64,000 nt of DNA from NCBI GenBank assembly GCA_032164245.1, contig JAVMKO010000002.1, forward strand, positions 63,211,840-63,275,839. Reading direction: 5' to 3'. Below the pieces are notes generated by a model. That model searched no databases and had not been told where the DNA came from. It was given only the letters and a program-made list of their open reading frames with translations. A program made the position numbers and the translations under genes. The stretch comes from Sternotherus odoratus (taxonomy: Eukaryota > Chordata > Testudines > Kinosternidae). The first letter of the stretch is position 1; every line of letters starts with the position of its first letter. Below are positions 45,585-58,111 of the stretch, one piece after another.

Positions 45585-45992
45585 AGACAAATAGTTCTCT
45601 CCCTAGATGTTGACATATGCTCTTTGGAAAAGAGGCAGGATTTGATAATGGATAAACAGTTTCAAATAAAATAACCATATCTGATTTTGGAAACTACTGT
45701 GAATTTCTTACTTTTTTTAAAAGACATGATTATCTTTGTCATAAACCTAAAAGGTATTTGTTTACTTTGCAATAATGGTATTCTTCTTCACTTTGGTTTC
45801 TTCCTTTTTAGCTTGCTTGTCTAAACCAAAGAGCAGTGGGTGTATAATAAAGTTCCCCATCATGAAGAATTTGACTCCTGACATGAATTTCCAGTACTTG
45901 AATTACCCATTCTCTAAATGTCTTCACTAGGACTGGGAAGACCTTAAATAATTTATTTTTTTCATCTTTAATGTAATGTAATGTTTTTCAGC
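45585..45992. other. intron between hAT MITE and Penelope-like composite
   Basis: Nothing recognised. Confidence 0.4.
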
Positions 45993-46213
45993 TTTAATGT
46001 AATACTTTGTTTACAGTGTGGTAGCTATGTTGGCCCCAGGATATGAGAGAGATAAGGAAGGTGATGTAATGTGTTATTGGACCAACTTCTGGTGGTGGAA
46101 GGTACAAGCTACCAAGAACTGTTCTTGAAGTCTGGAGTAAGAAATCTGTGTCTGAGCTAAATAGAAATTGGGATAGCTTGTTAAGCATAAGTGATAATGC
46201 ATGTTCTAGGCAG

Positions 46214-46615
46214 TCACTTGAAAATACAGTGGACATTAAGGGTCTGATTGTATACAAAAGGGGTTTGGAGTGGGCCATTAAGGATTAGCAGGCAGTGTGG
46301 TGTGTTAAAATAGTTGTAATGAGCCATAATCCCACTGTCTCTGTTGAATCCATTCGTTTTGGTGTCTAGCTGTGTTATGAATTTAAATTCCCAGGCTTGC
46401 CTTTTGAAGGTATTATGCAGGTTTCCATTGAGGCCAAGTATTGAAACATCAGCTATGGAATGATTATTTTGTGAAAACTGTTTGCTCATGGGTGATATGG
46501 TATTTTTGTCTTTTATCATTTTTCCATGTGAATTCATTTGAGAGAGTAGTGATTGTCCAGTTTCACCCACATAGTCATTATTGGGACGTTTGATGCCCTG
46601 GATGAGGTACACCAC
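46214..46615 (-). pseudogene. Penelope-like GIY-YIG endonuclease remnant
   Basis: It encodes MVYLIQGIKRPNNDYVGETG then QSLLSQMNSHGKMIKDKNTI. The VYLIQ start and YVGET with QSL-x6-H spacing match the GIY-YIG core with its YVGxT variant. The downstream WEFKFITQLDTKTNGFN is the usual C-terminal tail. It is open over 133 codons but detached from its RT by stops. Confidence 0.75.
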
Positions 46616-47490
46616 ATGTTGTGACAGGCATTTTTAGGATTCATTAATCTGGAAAGGTGTTTTATGGGGGGAATTGGTCATCATAGCAGTGAAGATATGT
46701 CTGCAAGTTGTACATTTGTTGTTCTGGCAGGCTCTCGTGCTGCTTTGAGTTGATGCATCTTGGGCTCTGGGGATCTTGCCTTGATGTGTTTGGCAAGTTT
46801 GTGGGACTCTTTGAAGACCAGAAGAGGGGCTTGAGAAAAATTTCTTTCAGGACGTCAGATATGTTTGATGATACTCCATATGGGTTCCAGTTTGGGGTGG
46901 GAGGTGACAATTACAGATGTGCTGACAGTGGCTTTTTTTTCTGTGCTGAAGCAGCTTTTTTGCGGTATTTGTGTGATTCTTTCCATGATACAATCTAGTT
47001 CTCTGGTGGAATGTCCTTGTATGATGACCACTGTTTTAAATATATCTAGGAATGTATGTCTGACTGTCTTTTCACTGAAAATTCTGAGCTATCTGAGTGC
47101 CAGACTGTAGATAACATATTTTTTGTGTCTCTGGGGTGCTTGCTGGATCTGTGGATGTAAGTATGGTGATCTGAGGGTTTCTTTCATATAGTAATTTGTA
47201 GGATTCCACTGCTGAAGCTAATCATGATGTCTGGGAAGTTGATACTGGTGTGGCAGTGTTCTAGAGAGAGTTTGATGGATGAGTAGTGTTGAGGTTGTGG
47301 TGGAAATCTATGAAGGAGTTTAAGTTGTTTGTCCAGAGGATAAATACCCTTGATTTATCCCAGGTATAATTTTAGTCTCATGGTGCAGTTGTCCAGAAAT
47401 GTTTTCTTGAGGTGGCCCATGAAGAGGTTGGCTATCCTAGTATTCATTCCTGTTACCAAAGTGTGTTGTTAAATGTGAAATTGTTGTGGT

Positions 47491-47845
47491 TCAGGATGAA
47501 ATGGATGCATTTGGCATTGTGTTTTGGATTTCTGAGCATTTTATATTATCTTGTAGGTATTTGAGGCAGGCAGCAATGCCATCATGGTGAAGGATGTTGG
47601 TGTATAGGGAAGTGACAACCATGGTAACAAGGATGGTGTCATGGGGGAGGTTGTTTAAAATTGCAGAGTTTCTGGAATAAGTTGGTAGTATCTTGGAAGA
47701 AACTGGTCCTTTGTGTGATGAGTAGTTTGAGCATGATTTCTGTGGGTCTTGATATTCCTTCAATAAGATTGCTTCTGCCTGGGTTGCCTTGTTTGTATGT
47801 CTTGGGAAGCATGTCAAAAGTCCCTAGGGTGGGTTGTGGAGACAA
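47491..47845 (-). pseudogene. Penelope-like reverse transcriptase fragment
   Basis: The frames give FDMLPKTYKQGNPGRSNLIE (usual LPKIHK...PGRPIV) and then HDTILVTMVVTSLYTNILHH. In active relatives the latter block is VTMDVTSLYTNIP; here the first catalytic aspartate is a valine. It is split by a frameshift near 47640. Confidence 0.75.
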
Positions 47846-47990
47846 GTTTGTAGAGGTGTTTGGGGTTTTTTCAGTTGTTTGAGGAAGGATTTGATGATAT
47901 TGTGGTGGGGTTGGTTTTTTTTTTTTTTTTTTTTTGGTTCTTTGTAGTAGGTGGTGTCAGAGAGTGGTCTGTTGGCCTTGTTGACATAGT

Positions 47991-49132
47991 TGTGATGGCT
48001 AGGGATTATATCACAGAACCCCCCTTGAGGGCTGCCAGCTGATTTGCCAAGACTACTTCTGCCTCTGCTTTATTGCCCCTAACCAGCTTAGGACTCTAGA
48101 GTCCTGCCTGTCTTAAGTCAGACTCGCTAGCCTGCTGCAAACCCAGACCCAGGTCTGAGCCACCTCTCCTAACAGCTGTAGGCTCATCTGGAAGCAGGTA
48201 AAGAAATGTTCTTGTCTTTAACACTCAGATGCTTAACTCCCAGTTGAGACCAAACCTTAAATCAGTTTTACCCTGTATAAAGCTTATACAGGGTAAACTC
48301 ATAGATTGTTCGCCCTCTATAACATTGATAGAGAGATATGCACAGCTGTTTGCCCTCCCCTCGAAGTACTAACTAATAAGTAAAAAGTGATTTTATTAAA
48401 TACAGAAAATAGGATTTAAGTGGTTCCAAGTTGTAACAGATAGAACAAAGTGAATTACCAAATACAATAAAATAAAACATGCAAATGTCACTCTAGTACA
48501 GTGATAAAAACTGAATACAGATAAAAACCTTACTAGTGAGCGTCCTTTTATAGATCAGGCTCCCTCTAGCCTGGATCCAGCAATCACTCATACACCCTGT
48601 AGTTACTGTCCTTTGCTCCAGTTTCTTTCAGGTATTCTTAGGGTTGGAGAAGTTCTCTCTTCAGCCATCTGAAGACCAAATGGAGGGGTCTCCCAGGGTT
48701 TTTTATAGACTTTCCTCCTCTGGGTGGATCCCCTCCCTCTCCCTGTGTATAATCCACTTGTCCCTGAAAGACTGAGTTCCTTACCAGCCAAGCCACATTC
48801 CTGGGAAAGCTCAGATGTGGATTGATATCTCCCAAGTTCATTGTTGATGAAATTGGTTCTTGATTGGGCACTTACTGAGAAGAGTCTTTTCTCAGGCAGC
48901 TGACCAACTTCTTCACTGAGGCTATTTAAAATTAATCAAGTACTTGGCCAATATTCATAACTTTGAGTACAAAAATGACACATGCATACAAATAAGATGA
49001 ATAGGATGAATATATCCAGAGGTATGTTACATGGCATATGTAGCATAAACATATTCCAGTTATATCATATATACATTTACAAGCATCTCCCCATGAAGCC
49101 CTATGGAGTGCACAGTCACAATAGTCATCACA
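47991..49132 (-). mobile_element. probable LTR inserted in the Penelope-like composite
   Basis: About 1.14 kb that interrupts the Penelope-like sequence, with TGTGATG...CATCACA as a 7-bp inverted tip. On the minus strand AATAAA occurs at about 48392-48397 (AATAAAATCAC). No internal genes are present. No target duplication was found, so the exact borders are tentative; a start near 48010 is also possible. Confidence 0.5.
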
Positions 49133-49892
49133 ATTAAAGACTAGGATAGTGCCTGCATAATGCCCACATTGTATGCAGGGTTGATCACTATCTAGTGGTT
49201 GGATTTCAGAGTCTGTATTGCTGTTCTCTTAGTGGTAGAGAGATTGTGGTGGATATAATGTTTGTTGAGCATTTTACAGTCGATTTTTTCCTGAAGTAGT
49301 CAATGTAATGATCCAGTATGTGGTTTTATGCTCTGGAGTGTTCAGTCAGGTGATGGAGAGGTGATAGTTGTGGGTGGTGTCTTCTTTTCTGTGGCATGGA
49401 ATTGACGGAGAAATTCTTCTAGTTCTCCACATGATCATATGTTATCAGGTTCTGTAGTGGGGCAGAATTTCAGTCCCTTGGAGAGTATAGATGCTTCAGT
49501 TTTGGTTAAGAGTAGTCTTGATAGGTTGATGATGTTGGGGTATCATGTAGTGTCCATGTGCTGGGTCATTGTGTGTTGGTTTCTACAGGAGGTGGTGTTC
49601 TGTTAGTTTTGCAGTTGCTCTAGTTGGTTTCACTTTTTTGTGTGTGTTGGATGGTTGGCATATCAGGTATTTTAGATCGTTGTTTTGGGTTTGCTGCATG
49701 ATCTCCATGTAGGCTTTTTGATATTCTTTCTTCCAGTGTGTGAAATCATGTGATGATTTCTTGTTGGTGGTGGTTTCTTCTGAACCATATATAGTGCAGG
49801 AGATGGTTCCTCAGTTTTTCTGGGATCGTTTTCCAGAGCTGCTCAGCATATTTGGAGTTGTAAGTAGTGGCCAGAGATGTATAGAGGTGCCC

Positions 49893-50205
49893 CAATAATA
49901 ACTATGTGAGTGAAACCAGACAATCGCTACGATTATCTGGTTTGAATGAACTCACACAGGGGAAAATGATGAAAAGCAAAAACACCATATCATCCATTTG
50001 CAAAAAATTTTCACACGGTGATCATTCTACATCTGTTCTTTCAATACTCAACCTCAAAGGAAACTTGCACAACACTCTCAAAAAGCGAGTTTGGGAACTT
50101 AAATTCATAGTGCTGCTAGACACCAAAAATCAGCATGACTGAACAGAGACACTGGTTTCATGGCTCAATACAACAATTTGTAACACACACCTGCATGCTA
50201 ACCCT
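49893..50205 (+). pseudogene. second, inverted GIY-YIG end of the Penelope-like composite
   Basis: NNYVSETRQSLRLSGLNELT then SKNTISSICKKFSHGDHSTS and VWELKFIVLLDTKNQHD run parallel to the minus-strand copy at 46214-46615 (YVGETGQSL, KNTISPMSKQFSQNNHS, WEFKFITQLDTK). Here the GET is SET and the block is in plus orientation, proving the inverted arrangement. Confidence 0.75.
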
Positions 50206-50281
50206 TTTCAACCCCCTTTTTCAGAATAATCTAAACTTTATTGCCCCCTCCATTTCAAGTGGCTTCCTACAACAGGCATTA

Positions 50282-50676
50282 CAGTAAAACCTCGATTTAA
50301 CGGACCTCGATTTAACGGACTTCGGATGCAACGGACAAAATTTCTGATCCATATCAGACCACGACCCCTCCCTGCTGCAGCCCCGGTCCCCTTCCCTGGC
50401 AGCCGTCTGCTGGCTCCCGGCTGCCACCCCAGTCCCGGTAGCAGGCAGGTTGGCTCCTGGCTCCCGGCTGCCGCCCGGGTCCCGCCAGTGGGCGGGCTGG
50501 CTCCCGGCTGCTGCCCGGGTCCCAGCAGCGGGTGGACTGCGGAGCTGCCGCCCCGACCCTGTGGCGGGTGGGCTGCTGCTCAGACAGCTCTTTTTTTTTA
50601 ATTATTAAATAATGGACTTTTTGATTTAACGGACACCCCCTTGCCCAAATTAGTCCGTTAAATCGAGGTTTTACTG
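50282..50676 (+). mobile_element. pogo/Tigger-like MITE, type 1 (copy 3)
   Basis: TA-flanked (50280-81, 50677-78), CAGTAAAACCTCGATTTAAC left end and its inverse at the right. The left end has a partial duplication of the terminal motif. The GC-rich core is shorter than in the copy at 18931. It sits inside the Penelope-like composite, so it arrived later. Confidence 0.9.
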
Positions 50677-50987
50677 TACTGTTTATGCTTAGCAATCTGT
50701 CTCAATGTGTATTTAGCTCAGACACTGATTTCTTTCTCCAGACCTGAAAGAGATCTTTGTAGTTCAAAAACTTGTACCTTCCACCCACAAAAGTTGGTCC
50801 AATAACAGTTATTATGTTACCTACCTTATCTGTTTAATATAATACAGTACTGACATTTTGTATTTTTTTCCTGTTCAGTCCCTTCACTGTGTTTGTCAAT
50901 TCTACTGGCTACTCTGCCTTCCCTATTTCATGCAGTGTTGATGGCATCTTCTGGCTTAGTGGCTAACTTTGCTCTCATTCTATAGAT

Positions 50988-51144
50988 CAGGGATGGGCAA
51001 CCTTGGCCGCCGCTTCCCGCAGCCCCCATTGGACTGGGACGGCGAACTGCGGCCAGTGGGAGCCACAGTCAGTGAAACGACAGGTAAACAAACCGCTAAG
51101 GGTGCCTACCCTGTGGTTCCACGTGCCAACGTTGCCAATCCCTG
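50988..51144. mobile_element. short hAT-type MITE, 157 bp
   Basis: The ends CAGGGATGGGCAACC and GTTGCCAATCCCTG are imperfect inverted repeats. The flanks are ctatagat (50980-50987) and ctataggt (51145-51152), an 8-bp duplication with one mismatch. It lies 198 bp upstream of exon I. Confidence 0.8.
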
Positions 51145-51342
51145 CTATAGGTATTCCTAATATCACTGAACTGTACTTGCTAATCCCTAATTTTGTACAT
51201 ACATGTATCATTGATTTGTGGGTCTGTTCATGGCATTTTGTTAAGGATATGAATTACCTTTCAAATTTAGAATTTTTCAAATATATTGTTCTTTTGCTTT
51301 TAATTTCAGTAAGCAAAAATTAGTTTTATGTCTTTTTAACAG

Positions 51343-51504
51343 GCTAGGATTAAAACAATGTATGGTGAGCTCGAGCAAAAGAAAAAAGATATCATGAAGA
51401 CAAAAGAAGAAACTATGAAGAGGATAGCAGACATTGAGGGACCAGTGGCTGAACTAGAAGCACAATTTATTGAAAAGAAAAATATACATAAAGAAAATAT
51501 TGAG
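51343..51504 (+). CDS. CCDC178: CCDC178-like exon I
   Basis: The acceptor is ctttttaacag|GCT and the donor GAG|GTAATT. The 162-bp exon (54 codons, phase 0-0) encodes ARIKTMYGELEQKKKDIMK, then KEETMKRIADIEGPVAELEA and QFIEKKNIHKENIE. It contains the only glycine-proline pair of the coiled coil seen here, a likely helix break. Confidence 0.85.
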
Positions 51505-53290
51505 GTAATTTTTCTTAGCTTACTTTTCCAGACAATAATTTAGAATGCAGTTTAAAACACTTGTGGTTAATTTTGGTGTTTCACTAATAAACATACTGGT
51601 ATTATTGGAAAAAATCAAGGAAAATCAAAGTTAAGTCAATTCACATGCCTTAAATAGTAGCCCTTCTTCATCTCTCTTAACTAAAACAGGCAACATAAAA
51701 GTTATCACAGACATATAGCACTTGCTTAGTATGTCTTCTGTACATTTCTGCTTAGCTGTAAATTCCAGACCTGGACCAAAGGCAACCAGCCTTTCATCTT
51801 CTGCTAGCTTACTATTCTCACCTCTTTTCAGCCTTATAGAAAAAGCAACTGAACAAGAAATCCCTCTCTCCAGAGAGATCTACCTTGGGTGTGAGGGAGA
51901 GGAAGGGGGAGATCTGTGCCAGGGGTAAACCTCTTACAGGATATTAACTCCAGGTCCCCAGCCCCACTTGTTCTGGGTTTTTTCTATAGGTCACCCTTCT
52001 TTGGGCTTTTTTTTCCTTGTCAGTTATTTGCCTTTGTCTTTTGGAAAGGTCTTTCCCATATTCCCAATCTGATGCCCTGTATCTCACTCCCTTCTCCTCA
52101 TCCTTGGAGGGAATATTGACTAGGCAACCTGTTTTCCCTTCGTCAGCTGTTCAGTGGTGTCTGGCTACTTTCCATATATCGGAAGGTGCAATGTCAGTGA
52201 GATGGGACATTTCTCTCTTTCGGCTCTACAGGAAAATTCTCAGAAAAGAAAACTGCTTCTATCAAGAAGGGTCTGTTGCCCTGCACATGCTCAGTAGATG
52301 CCCCCACCCCCCATTTCTCAGTCACATGGTGTGGCTGGGGCCCCTCCCTAAGTAGCAGCTGAGCTAGGGAGCTGCGCCAGGCAGGGAGAGGGAGAGGCAG
52401 AGGCAGGAACAGAAGGACATCTAGGAGATGCATGGAGGGGCCGCTGCTTTCCCGGAGATGTGGGGGGCCTGCTTTCTGGAAGGGGGAAGAGTTGCCAAGA
52501 GGGAGGACATGACTTGAGTTGTTCCAGGTTTGTGCCTACCCCCCTGTCAGCAGGCACAGATAGTCTATTTAACTTCTGTTTCTACTCCTAAGAGCAGCAA
52601 TACCATTTTTTCCATCATATTCTGTTTTCTCTCAACTAGGATGAGGAAGCTTTCAAACAGGAAAAAAAAACCAAACCAGACTAATGGCTATAGCATTAGT
52701 TCCTACTCCTAATCTTATGCATTTCTTCCAGTTCCTCTCTTGTTACTGTGCAGGATATGACACAGAAAAGCAATTGACAGGATCCAAACCTTTTCCAGTT
52801 GTGGAGGTCACTATTTGTAGGTGGTAGATTTACATTTTTTAAATATTCTTTTAAGGTCTCCCTTTTCTAAACAATACTGTTTAAAATTTATTCTAGGATC
52901 CAAAGAGAAATTCCAAACTTCTGAAGGAAACTATTGGAGCTGTCATTTGTTACATAGCTACTACATGGATGGACATGAATTCCACATCTATCCTCAGTGG
53001 CCCTCTGGATTAATTCATAGAAATGTAAAATCTAGAGCTGCAAAAATGTGTTAGCCTATCTACCTGCCAAGACTCGATTGTTTTCTATGGTATATATACC
53101 AGTATAGGGTCATTAATCTGATCTGATTTGAAATGTGCCAAATAATGGAGCTTTCACCATTTCTCTTGAAAAAATATTACACAGGTTAATAAAGCTTATT
53201 CTCAGGAAGTGTTTCCTGATCTTCATCCTAAATTTTCCCTTTCTTACTTTTATCCATTCCTCCTATAACTGCATTTGGGATGCACATTTA
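51505..53290. other. intron after exon I
   Basis: No supported genes. Around 52320-52560 is a G/A- and C-rich stretch (cagggagagggagaggcag) that could be repeat-derived. The rest is ordinary intron. Confidence 0.35.
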
Positions 53291-53557
53291 CCGTATATAC
53301 TCGAGTATAGGTCGACCCGAATATAAGCCGATGCACCTAATTTTACCACAAAAAGCTGGAAAAGTTATTGACTCGAGTATAAGCCGATATCAAATCCGGA
53401 CAAAAAAAAAAAAAAAGCGCCTCGCTCTCCCGTCCCCGCTGCGCGGGCGGGCTGCCGAGGTTCCCCCTTCCCCGCCGCGGGCGGGCTGCCGAGGTTCCCC
53501 CCTCCCCGCCGGACCAAAAAAAAAATGTGCGCCCCGGTTCCTCCCCTCCCCGCCGGA

Positions 53558-53589
<32 letters not shown>

Positions 53590-54008
53590 CGCCTCGCTCT
53601 CCCGTCCCCGCTGCGCGGGCGGGCTGCCGAGGTTCCCCCTTCCCCGCCGGACCAAAAAAAAAATGTGCGCCCCGGTTCCTCCCCTCCCCGCCGGACAAAA
53701 AAAAAAAAAAAAAAAAAGCGCCTCGCTCTCCCGTCCCGCCCGGCAGCCCGCCCGCGGCGGGGAGGGGGGAACCGGGATGCTCCCGGCAGCCCGCCCGCGG
53801 CGGGGAGGGGGGAACCGGGACGCTCCCGGCAGCCCACCCGCGCGGCGGGGACGGGAGAGCGAGGCGCTTTTTTTTTTTTTTTTTTTGTCCGGCGGGGAGG
53901 GGAGGAACTGGGGCGCACATTTTTCACTGACTCGAGTATAAGCCGAGGCGGCTTTTTTCAGCCCAAAAAGTGGGCTGAAAAACTCGGCTTATACTCAAGT
54001 ATATACGG
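53291..54008. mobile_element. TA-flanked inverted-repeat element with GC-rich and homopolymer core
   Basis: The ends CCGTATATACTCGAGTATA and TATACTCAAGTATATACGG, TA on both sides (53289-90, 54009-10), and a sub-terminal tataagccga motif on both arms. The core alternates ggcggggagg-type GC runs with A or T runs of 10-28 bases, and its two halves are inverse copies, so it is a large fold-back. It gives long low-complexity reading frames on both strands that are not genes. TA duplication suggests Tc1/mariner-type mobilisation. Confidence 0.75.
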
Positions 54009-57000
54009 TACTTAGCTGGAACATCCTGGAAGAACTGTGATTTTTGAAGCCATGCTTATCTGAAGGTTTGCTCTTGTGGGTATATAAAGAGCCAAGGACT
54101 CATCTCAACGTAGTTCCTGTCTTAACTGTTTCATTAGTCCGATTACAGCCGTTGCCCTTCTACCTTCATAATGTCTTTGCCTTTATAGTTCGTTTAGGAC
54201 AGCATTTGTCATTACTCTCACTAGTTTTTAATTTTCTTATGTAAAACAAAATCGTGGGAGAGCTGTAGTTTCAGTTCCTGATAATTTAAGTTAGGCTGGA
54301 CAGATTAGTAGAGTCACCAATATGACTGGTTAGTCTCTTTGGTTACAACATAGTTTGACTGCTGTGTATTGTCATTTGTGGACCAACATGTTCACTGTCC
54401 TCTATACTTCTCTGACGGGGTACTCTCAGAAGACATGCTACATTTTTGTTCCCTCTGCACCAGAAGCCCATAAGAAGAGACAGCACTGTCAGAGATCTTT
54501 CCTCACAGAAGTAGTACTGTAGCATTTTCCTCCCCATCAGTTCCAGTTAACTAAGCACTTCAGCAAGTTTGAAATCCTCATCATCAACAAAGTGCTCAGA
54601 GGCATCTCAAAAGAATCCTGGCTGTTTAAGTCTGCTTGCTAATTCTTAGAAGCACAGTGGATTGGAACAGGATGCTACTGAGGGTTCTGAAGTTTTGATC
54701 AGATGCGGAGAGAAGATATTATGAAACAAATGTCACTGAAACATCATAATTGGAACTGAAGATTCATAGGCACCATGACTCAAACAGGGCCTCTTCTCAT
54801 GGAGAGGGATGAAACTGGAGGAGGACTGATGCAGCGTATAAGGGATATATGTGACCAATATGCCTTGAATCATTAATAAGTGATGGTTCCTTCTGGCCAT
54901 CAAAAATTAGAAGAGTTATTCACCTTTGTTTATCCAAAAATAAGATTAATTTATGAAGACAATAAGAAAATGGTTCATGTAATGTGAGACACTTTATCTA
55001 ACGGCCTGTAGATCAGCCAAGGTAAGCTATGCCAAGTTCATCAGCAAGCCTTTGAGCATCTTTACACTCACCTGACACCTTAAACAGTGCTGTCTACACT
55101 GAGGGTTCTGTTTCTGACATTCCCCAGGACAAAATCTGGACTATTGAACAGCAGCGTCCCCTTAACTTCCTAACCTGGGGTTCCTCTAACACAGCTATGC
55201 TGTCAGAACAGCCAATCCTGGGATCATTCCCTCTTTAATTCAGTTCTTTGAAAGTCACTGATGTCATGAACAGAGAGATGAGAGGAGGAGCAATGAAATG
55301 GAGGCCACTGTCTTCTCTTGGAGGATTATCCCCAACTGGAGTGTAGGCAACATATAGTCTTTTGCAGACATGAGGGTTGAACTGTCTCTGTGATTAAATG
55401 TACATTTCTTGTTTACACTGTCCTGTTGCTGAAGAATGGCTGCTTAAGACCCTGATCACTCTTTAACACCGATCACTCTTTAACACCTGGCTGGGGTGCT
55501 ACTGTATCTTTGTCTCTGAAAAACTAGTTTGGACCTGCCTTTCTAATTTTGGAACATGTTACAGCAGTGTTATGCAGTAGAAATGTACAGCTTTACATAC
55601 AATGTTGATACACATATTTTATTATGACAAGGCATACTTTGTACAACATTTATCACAGACCACAATAGTATAGACGGTCACAAGGTTGGCTTAACTACAT
55701 CTCTCAGGGGTGTAGATTTGTCACACCCCGAATGATGTAGCTGAGTCTACCTGACTTTTCAGTTCATAGGGACCATGCCACAGAACACGGTAGTCTTGTA
55801 GGTGATGTTGAGAATAGCAGGATTTTACTTAGATGGTCATACAATCCAGGGTCTCTGACACTGAGGAGACTGTGGTTCACATTAGTAGGCTAATTCTAAG
55901 TTTTGCTTATGTCTGTCTTCTTTTGATGACTGCTATGTGTTGTGTGAAAGGGCATGCAGGAGCTCACTTTTGTTCAGTGTGACAAGAAGCTTTTCGGATC
56001 TGGGAAAAGTGTATGCTGCTTCACTGCCTAACAAAGAAAACATATTAACAACCTGAATTGAAAACACAATAGTCAACATAAGTGGTTTCTCAAAAACACA
56101 GTTACTGCTTTGATCTTCTGAAAGTAGTAGACTCCTCAAACAGACTTCTTTGCTCCAAAGAATGTAAACTGCCTTCAGTTCTGTTCCGGACACAATAGGG
56201 AACAAACCTGGCCATTTTTTTGTCCAAGATTGGAGTCAAGAGTTCTGGTATGGTTTTAACAGAAAGCCATACTAATTTTACAGAAAGGTCTCATAAATAA
56301 TCACCTTTGTCTTATGAATCTGTCAGATTTAATTTAGATACCTGAGTTTTGGTTCTCAGACCGAAGCCTTGGTATGAAAACTTCCATGACCTCTTTCAGC
56401 TCACATGAATCTTCTTTTGAAGAATTACAGTTAAGTTAATTAAGACTTCCATCTCTACTGGAAGAATTTCCCCAAGCAATCTCCACAATTTACTCTGAGT
56501 TCAGTTTTCTGACAATTGAATCGGACTTGTCAGTTTAGACTCCTTTCTTTCTCTGCCTTCACTTCCTACAGGGACTCAATTTTTCCTTTTGTTCTCTTCT
56601 CTGTGGAATATTTCCGATAATATTTAAATTATCCAATCACTCAGATGTAGAATACTTTTTTTTTAAGTATGTTAGAATAATTGAGATTGTTTAATTGTGA
56701 TGCAGGTATAATAAGTCACAACTGCTACGTAAAACTACAAAAAGATATTTCTAATAGCTAATAGTATTTTCAAAACAACATGTTAATGGCAGTGACTAAT
56801 GTTGTTAGCCCTTCCCTAAGTAAAATTTAGTAGAAACAATGTGACAAGGATCACATCATTAGTCTTCTGGAGACCTCGAGGGGTGTGGTATGAGTTATAT
56901 ATCCTTGTCTTTCGCTATATATTTGTTTCAGTCTTAAAAGCTTGGAAACAATGTTTGCACAAGCAGGTTTGTATCTGAATATTATTCAAAAAATGTTGAT

Positions 57001-57494
57001 AATTTCAAGGAAGAGCTTAAACTCTTTGATTAAAAATGGAAAGTATTGCAAGTGAATCAGAATGTAAATGATGTATAATTCTGTTAGTTACATATGATAC
57101 ATAATTTCATAATTTATCAAATAAAACACTGAATAACTTTGTAATTATACAAAAAATACAATGATAAAGTAATTTACAAATTTTACTTAGACATTATATA
57201 TGTTAATAACTACTTAGATCATTTAATAGTTTGCACTTATACCAATGATGTAAAAGTGTTTATTTAGTACAGCAGATATTTAAAAAAACTAATTTTCTGG
57301 ATATGTTAATTAATAGCACAGTGGATTAGTGAGTGATGTAAAGATGAGAAATCCTAATATGCTATTCTTTCTCTTCTTATAGTTTCTTAGTAGCTGTCTT
57401 AAATACTATTTCCCTTGTTAGTTCACAGTCACTAAACCATAAGTATTTCTTACCTCCCTTATGCTATTTTCATGTAGGCCATTCAGAACACACA
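54009..57494. other. intron sequence, no supported feature
   Basis: 3.5 kb of A/T-rich intron. Some phrases around 54400-55560 are reminiscent of degraded retroelement DNA, but no motif could be read on either strand. Confidence 0.35.
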
Positions 57495-57501
57495 TTTTGA
57501 A

Positions 57502-57719
57502 AACAGTGATGTTGTAGCTGTGTTGGGCCCAGGATGTTAGAGAGAAAATGTGAGTGCGGCAATATATTTTATTGGACCAACTTCTGTTGATGGGGGAGAG
57601 CTTTTGAGCTTACCCCCAGAGCTTACTCCTCTTCAGCTCTGGGTAAGCTCAAAAGCTTGTCTCTCACCAACAGATGTTGGTCTAATAAAAGATATTACCT
57701 CGCCCACCTTGTTTCTCTG
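57502..57719. mobile_element. Penelope-type fold-back, second subfamily, 218 bp
   Basis: The left arm has tattggaccaacttctgttg and gagcttttgagcttac. The right arm has gtaagctcaaaagctt and ccaacagatgttggtctaat, in inverse order. The flanks ttttgaa (57495-57501, 57720-57726) are a 7-bp repeat. The terminal module is the same as at the ends of the 4.8-kb composite at 46006-50832, which ties this fold-back to Penelope-like elements. Confidence 0.75.
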
Positions 57720-58111
57720 TTTTGAACATAGAATGTCTATTTGTTAGCTATCAAAATAAACTCATAGAACCATTAGGAGGAAAGGGGTTTGCTTATAATC
57801 AGTGGTGAAACAGTGATATTTTGCTATATGACAGAATATAATATCTGAATCAACATAGCTGGGGTGTGTGTGTTTATAAGGCTATTTATATAGTATGAAG
57901 TGTTTCTGAATGCATACACATGAATATATAATATAGCTACTAAGTGAACTAGGTGAATAAATTGTTGTTGAAGTGAAACTAAAAATTAACTTATTAATGG
58001 AAACTTTTAAAGAAGAATATTTCATAGCTAATGTGTTTTATAATTTCCCAAAGAAAAAAAGGACAATTACTTTTGAATACTAACACATCTGTCTATGCAT
58101 ATATTTTCCAG

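Larger units (their letters stand above)
46006..50832. mobile_element. Penelope-like retroelement composite with inverted ends, 4.8 kb
   Basis: Bounded by tttaatgtaatac (45993-46005) and tttaatataatac (50833-50845), a 13-bp duplication with one mismatch. The left end has ttattggaccaacttctgg and aggtacaagct, and the right end has their inverses. The minus strand carries GIY-YIG and RT remnants from 46214 to about 49870. The plus strand from 49890 to 50210 repeats the GIY-YIG end. This is a main copy joined head to head with a truncated inverted copy, a known habit of Penelope-like elements. It is interrupted by an LTR (47991-49132) and a pogo MITE (50282-50676). Confidence 0.8.

Noticed and set aside
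53280..53941. Long overlapping reading frames on both strands, up to 216 codons
   Set aside because: They are low-complexity translations of A/T runs and GC blocks inside a TA-flanked fold-back; both strands are open in several frames at once.
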